A stretch of 11,642 nucleotides of DNA from Rodentolepis nana (Eukaryota; Platyhelminthes; Cestoda; Cyclophyllidea; Hymenolepididae): positions 1 to 11,642 of the forward strand of contig UZAE01014858.1 of NCBI GenBank assembly GCA_900617975.1, read 5' to 3'. Both the position numbers and the translations under genes were made by a program. The notes beneath the pieces were generated by a model. That model ran no database searches and was not told where the DNA came from. It saw nothing but the letters and a program-made list of their open reading frames with translations. Shown one piece after another: positions 8,663 to 11,642 of this stretch (positions are counted from its first letter, which is position 1; each line of letters opens with the position of its first letter).

Positions 8663-9075
8663 AATCTGGGGTGTGCGATAGACTTACCTCCACGTGGTGC
8701 ACCCTGGGCAACGCATATTCTTATACGGCAAAAAGGTCTATTAACCGGCAGCTGACTCCTGACTTTAAACTGCCATCACCCCACTGTATGTCATATTACA
8801 CAGCTTTCACAGTACTCATCTCATCTTTTCTCTGCCTTTGTGTCTGTCTGTCTCCTCTACATCTGCGAATCACTCTTCTGTTCCCCTTCCCGAATTGTTC
8901 TCACTTTGATTTCCTCCCTCTGCGAAGCCCGAAGTCAGCTAAATGGCTAATGATAAATATTCGAAACGCCTGCCATCTGAAATAATAATAATAATCATTA
9001 TTATTATTATTATTATTATTTGAAAATCTTAACTAGGATGAGATACATTATTATATCTCTTTAAACTTGGATTAT
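8663..9075. repeat. 413-bp block identical to 3725-4137, starts at gap N
   Basis: This is the second copy of the exact duplicate. It begins with AATCT, the last five bases of the SINE target-site duplication seen whole only at 3715-3729. It continues without break into unique DNA at 9076. Its left flank in the window (ATAAATATAAAAATA) does not supply the missing part of the duplication. Confidence 0.95.
8668..9014 (+). mobile_element. SINE-like element, copy 6 (duplicate of copy 1)
   Basis: This copy is identical base for base to copy 1, including the palindromic AAT/ATT tail and the right target-site duplication at 9015-9029. It lacks a full left duplication. It is probably the same genomic copy as 3730-4076, shown twice by the assembly. 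A 118-codon frame spanning the N at 8662 is an artefact of this join. Confidence 0.85.
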
Positions 9076-9121
9076 ATTTGAAGTCCCTTCAATATTTTGC
9101 TATTGTTGTGAATTGTTCAAG

Positions 9122-9200
9122 GATGTCGAGATTGTTCCACGAATCGAAAGATGTGATATTCAAGTCTGCCCGTCTACCTCTCTATGGTTTTCAGGCACTT
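9122..9200 (+). CDS. Candidate internal exon, unrecognised protein (exon c)
   Basis: Acceptor TTTGCTATTGTTGTGAATTGTTCAAG precedes this 79-base segment and the donor is CACTT|GTAAAG. It encodes 26 codons, DVEIVPRIERCDIQVC and then STSLWFSGT, plus one base. It starts on a codon boundary, exactly as needed after exon b at 3663. If the contigs 1-4137 and 8663-11642 are joined through the shared 413 bases, the intron between them is 520 bases and contains one SINE. The acceptor is fair and the donor is imperfect. The open frame extends from about 9066 to 9226, so this could be chance, but the phase agreement and amino-acid texture favour an exon. Confidence 0.4.
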
Positions 9201-9345
9201 GTAAAGGCCAATTATTAAACAGATAAAGAACGTCAAAAAATGAGCTCGTCTCTTTATATCCCAAATAAACTCAAACATTCTTGATTTTTATTTTGTCCAT
9301 TCTTCAAACTCTTGTAGTCCTTTCAATGAGTTGAGATTTTTCTCA
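9201..9345. other. Short intron-like stretch
   Basis: AT-rich sequence between candidate exon c and SINE copy 7. It has no open frame or motif of note, and lies within the proposed intron from 9201 to 9999. Confidence 0.35.
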
Positions 9346-9356
9346 TTAGGAACTGT

Positions 9357-9677
9357 TTATTTATTTATATCAAATGGCAGACGTTTTGATGGTTATCATT
9401 AGCCCTTTAGTTGACTTCAGGCTTCACAGAGAGGAATGAACATCAAAGTGAAAAAAGTCGAGAGGGGGGGGGGGGAACAGAAGAGTGTTTCAAAGACGAA
9501 GGTAGAAAAAGTAGAAAAAAGGTGAGGTGAGTACTGTGAAGCAGTTGAAAAAGCATACAGTGGGGTGATGGTAGTTTGAAGTAAGAAGTCAACTGCCGGA
9601 TAATAGACTTTTTTGCCATATGAGTACACGATGCACAGGGTGCACCACGTGGAGGTAAGTCTACCTCACACCACTCC
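9357..9677 (-). mobile_element. SINE-like element, copy 7 (subfamily II)
   Basis: This full-length minus-orientation copy is flanked by a perfect 11-base target-site duplication, TTAGGAACTGT, at 9346-9356 and 9678-9688. The head is GGAGTGGTGTGAGGTAGAC, the CACGTG palindrome is kept, the middle is subfamily II and the internal C-run reaches 11. It sits antisense in the proposed intron between exons c and d. On the plus strand it offers GGAG|GTAAGT at 9651-9660, a perfect donor in the sense direction of the candidate gene. Confidence 0.9.
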
Positions 9678-9688
9678 TTAGGAACTGT

Positions 9689-9999
9689 AGTATTCTGTTA
9701 TTTCGTGACACAATTATCCACATGCAATCTGCAAGATAACTAGTAGCGTGCAAGGAGTTTATCAGAAAAGGAGACGTACATTCGCTTGTTAGTTTATTTA
9801 AATACCCTGTTTAAGCTTTAATCTAATTTATTGAGCATTATTCTTAATTAGAACAACAAATCCCAATTTTAATGCCTGACAGGTGGTGGTATTTCGAAGT
9901 GACAGTGCGGCCATTATTTACTTTTATAAGACTTGGCAAAAATGTGAAAATTTTCACTTAATTGTCACATCAATTTCACGCATGTATTTGAAGCGATAG
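9689..9999. other. No gene recognised; proposed intron
   Basis: AT-rich DNA with several AATT-rich stretches. It lies inside the proposed intron between candidate exons c and d. I see no repeat or RNA gene. Confidence 0.35.
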
Positions 10000-10125
10000 T
10001 TTTTAATGAACTTCCTATTACGTTTAGCAGTGTTACACTTCACTATTCTCTTACTGAACAGCTTTATTTCCGTGTCAATGTCATTTTGAATCTAATCAAC
10101 GATATTGAGAGATATGCTAATTGTT
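10000..10125 (+). CDS. Candidate internal exon, unrecognised protein (exon d, weak)
   Basis: The frame from about 9940 to 10159 is open and includes FNELPITFSSVTLHYSLTEQ followed by YFRVNVILNLINDIER. Taking AAGCGATAG as acceptor and TTGTT|GTAAGA as donor gives 126 bases that enter and leave in phase 1, compatible with exon c before it and exon e after it. The acceptor lacks a good pyrimidine tract; TTACGTTTAG (AG near 10027) is an alternative but in a different phase. An overlapping frame starting at the ATG at 10007 reads MNFLLRLAVLHFTILLLN, hydrophobic like a signal peptide, but it soon stops. The family is not recognised. Confidence 0.3.
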
Positions 10126-10331
10126 GTAAGATCTTTATTGATCAAATTGTTTTATCCTAAGAATGGTCGTTCCTTCGGTTGGAGTATGGCTTTCGAGGCA
10201 TGTGGCGGAAATTTGTTGTATACATATAGAGTATTCAAAATGAAGGCTCGAATTTTCTTGGATTTCCTTTATCTTACACTCACCACTATTCATGTATTCT
10301 TCCAACCGTCAAAACAATGGTATATTTGAAG

Positions 10332-10406
10332 TAACCAAGTGCAAAAGAATGCAAGGTGGAGTTATCTCTTCTGTTGGGCAATGGCTATTATGTTGGTATG
10401 ATCCAG
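10332..10406 (+). CDS. Candidate internal exon, unrecognised protein (exon e)
   Basis: The donor is excellent (ATCCAG|GTAATT). The frame reads TKCKRMQGGVISSVGQW and then LLCWYDP plus one base, and is open leftward to about 10240, so the start is uncertain. I chose the AG at 10330-10331 because it gives phase 1, matching exon d, and lies about 15-40 bases after a pyrimidine-rich stretch. The next intron is only 41 bases (10407-10447) and the junction makes a clean Ala codon into exon f. The protein family is not recognised. The donor and the short phase-matched intron are the main support. Confidence 0.45.
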
Positions 10407-10447
10407 GTAATTTCATTCTCACTGCAAATTCAATATGATGGTATTAG

Positions 10448-10524
10448 CTCGCACGCGTTTAGCACAATTGATTTTGCATGAGTTGAGGGAAGATGAGCCG
10501 ATCCATGCTACTTTCAAGAATAAG
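10448..10524 (+). CDS. Candidate internal exon, unrecognised protein (exon f)
   Basis: This 77-base exon lies between acceptor GATGGTATTAG and a perfect consensus donor, AATAAG|GTGAGT. After the split Ala codon it reads RTRLAQLILHELREDEP and then IHATFKNK, ending on a codon boundary. The charged amphipathic character (LILHELREDE) looks like a helix of a soluble domain. It follows exon e across a 41-base intron in phase 1. In-frame stops in the intron (TAA just after the donor) mean the two exons can only be joined by splicing. I cannot assign a family. Confidence 0.5.
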
Positions 10525-10783
10525 GTGAGTGATACATTTGATAATGACGCATGGGCCTGTCAGCCACAGTAGCTCACAATCGAAATAAACCCAGAACTCC
10601 CTCTTAGACTTTTAATCACAATTCCACTTTCATACTTGCACTTCAGCTACCTTTCAACTTTCCCACTTTCTAACCACAATGGTCGACCAATGCACTTCTC
10701 TTCCACCTCAATGCTTTTTTTTGACTAGGGAAAGGTTTTACTTCCAGTTAACTCATAAAAGCATCAGATTTTAATTTGTACAG
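10525..10783. other. Proposed 259-base intron
   Basis: It starts GTGAGT and ends with ATTTTAATTTGTACAG. A pyrimidine-rich stretch around 10600-10700 (repeated CTTTC, CCAC and ACTT motifs) has no further identity. Confidence 0.35.
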
Positions 10784-10906
10784 ATGGATTTTAAAGAAGC
10801 AATTATATTCATGGATATCAATGCTGGCAGTAAATACTTTGCAAAATCTTTCATTAATATTTTTAAAGGTTCTGTTATTTATTATCTGAATATGTGTGCG
10901 ATTTGA
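10784..10906 (+). CDS. Candidate exon, possibly the last one (exon g)
   Basis: It follows a strong acceptor, ATTTTAATTTGTACAG, and starts on a codon boundary with ATG GAT TTT, as exon f requires. The frame reads MDFKEAIIFMDINAGSKYF, then AKSFINIFKGSVIYYLNMC, ending at a TGA at 10904-10906. Either this is the true 3' end of the gene or the exon stops at GGCA|GTAAAT (10829/10830) with more exons beyond. No AATAAA was assigned downstream with confidence. The family is not recognised. Support is the acceptor, the phase match and the unbroken frame. Confidence 0.35.
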   Translation: MDFKEAIIFMDINAGSKYFAKSFINIFKGSVIYYLNMCAI

Positions 10907-11113
10907 TGATGCGTTCACTTACATTTAGGGGTGAAAAATAAGGCTTGGTCGTGTTTATCTTAAACATTCACTCTTTTATTCACGACATGCTGTCGGGAGT
11001 ACCTTTTTGAGAGACGGTTCTACAATTATTCATCATTCCGTTCAAAATTAATAAGGCTGTCAATCATTGATCCGAGTGTTTTCTCCAGACCTTTGTAGTT
11101 AAATAATATTACT
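10907..11113. other. No feature recognised
   Basis: AT-rich DNA between the last candidate exon and SINE copy 8. No repeat match within the window. Confidence 0.35.
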
Positions 11114-11522
11114 GAGGTGTGAGATAGACTTACCTCCACGTGGTGCACCCTGGACAATGTATACTCATACGGCAAAAAAGTCTATAAACTGGCAGTTGAC
11201 ATCCGACTTCAAACTATCATGACCCCACTGTATGTCCTACATTCTCATACGGCAAAAAAGTCTATAAACTGGCAGTTGACATCCGACTTCAAACTATCAT
11301 GACCCCACTGTATGTCATATTCGACCCCTTCCATAGTACTCACCTCACCTTTTCTCTACCCTTGTGTCTGTCTCTTTTACATATATGAAACACTCTTTTG
11401 TCCCCTCCCCTCTCGACTATTTTTTTCACTTTGATGTTCCTTCCTCTCTGTGAAGCCTGAAGTCAACTAAAGGGCTAATGATAACCATCAAAACGCCTGC
11501 CATTTGATATGAGTAAATAAAC
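11114..11522 (+). mobile_element. SINE-like element, copy 8, internal duplication (subfamily I)
   Basis: The head is GAGGTGTGAGATAGACTTAC, with CACGTG kept, and the tail is TATGAGTAAATAAAC. It is about 80 bases longer than its relatives because of an internal tandem duplication (11164-11243 and 11244-11316 onward). No clear target-site duplication was found. The middle has TTGTGTCTGTCTC, a shortened form of subfamily I. Confidence 0.85.
11164..11316. repeat. 80-bp tandem duplication inside SINE copy 8
   Basis: Bases 11164-11236 and 11244-11316 are identical over 73 positions at an offset of 80, starting CTCATACGGCAAAAAAGTC and ending CCCACTGTATGTC. Seven bases (CTACATT) fill the junction. 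No other copy in the window has it, so it arose within this copy, recently enough to remain identical, or is an assembly error. Confidence 0.9.
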
Positions 11523-11605
11523 ATTTCTTTGCAGCTATATTCCTTAGGCTTTGAATTAATTTAATGAAAAATAATTTTTTCAATGCTCACCCATAGCTAT
11601 TCCAT

Positions 11606-11628
11606 TTGTGGGACACGTCATCGCATGC
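11606..11628. repeat. Inverted copy of the 270-292 motif
   Basis: TTGTGGGACACGTCATCGCA and the next three bases are the reverse complement of 270-292 with one mismatch. The neighbouring sequence differs, so only the edge of a second copy of that repeat seems to be in the window. Confidence 0.5.
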
Positions 11629-11642
11629 GTGTACACATAGGC

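Noticed and set aside
3725..9075. True segmental duplication of 413 bp
   Set aside because: Exact coincidence of both ends with single-N gaps and the missing left target-site duplication make an unmerged contig overlap far more likely, though reads are needed to exclude it.
9417..9629. 70-codon minus-strand frame
   Set aside because: It lies wholly inside SINE copy 7 and has no conservation in other copies.
10007..10093. Signal-peptide-like start MNFLLRLAVLHFTILLLN
   Set aside because: The frame stops after 27 codons and has no strong donor before the stop; a different frame over the same bases fits the candidate gene better.
1..11642. tRNA, rRNA, CRISPR array, hammerhead ribozyme (CTGATGA core)
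   Set aside because: Scanning both strands by eye gave no cloverleaf with matching A and B boxes, no regularly spaced short repeats and no CTGATGA...GAAA core. GTAACTCAGCTGGTTC at 150-168 faintly resembles tRNA boxes but does not fold as one.

Overview
This is eukaryotic, AT-rich (roughly 60-65% A+T), intron- and repeat-dense DNA with no bacterial-style gene packing. I infer a flatworm, most likely a tapeworm. The grounds are a candidate gene with very short introns (34 and 41 bases), a size class I recall as typical of cestodes, and many copies of a roughly 320-350 bp SINE-like repeat with A/T-rich simple tails. The species cannot be fixed from the sequence alone.

Layout. Bases 1-857 hold a decayed, 5'-truncated fragment of a serine/threonine protein phosphatase 5 (PP5) gene on the minus strand. 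It lies between two diverged direct repeats that look like old LTRs. From 858 to about 3220 I see no firm gene. Two well-bounded exons of an unrecognised plus-strand gene follow (3348-3408 and 3443-3663, 34-base intron). Compatible candidate exons reappear at 9122-9200, 10000-10125, 10332-10406, 10448-10524 and 10784-10906. Their splice phases agree all the way through, giving roughly 250 codons.

Eight copies of one SINE-like family sit at about 3730, 4207, 5496, 6973, 8311, 8668, 9357 and 11114, in both orientations. Five have recognisable target-site duplications. One is 5'-truncated and one has an internal 80-bp tandem duplication. Two subfamilies can be told apart by their central segment.

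Assembly. There are two single-base gaps, N at 4138 and N at 8662. The 413 bases just before the first N (3725-4137) are identical to the 413 just after the second (8663-9075). The repeated block stops exactly at the Ns and cuts through the left target-site duplication of a SINE. The simplest reading is that the flanking contigs (1-4137 and 8663-11642) really join by this overlap, and that the 4523-base piece 4139-8661 was misplaced between them or is an allelic insertion. The candidate gene supports this: the exon ending at 3663 and the exon starting at 9122 are in matching phase.

The 4139-8661 piece has four SINE copies, a C29 homopolymer and one weak minus-strand exon candidate, but no recognisable gene. 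I found no tRNA, rRNA, CRISPR array or ribozyme. I did not find a new functional system. The most informative signals are the overlap artefact, the structure of the SINE family, the microintron gene fragment and the PP5 relic between LTR-like repeats.
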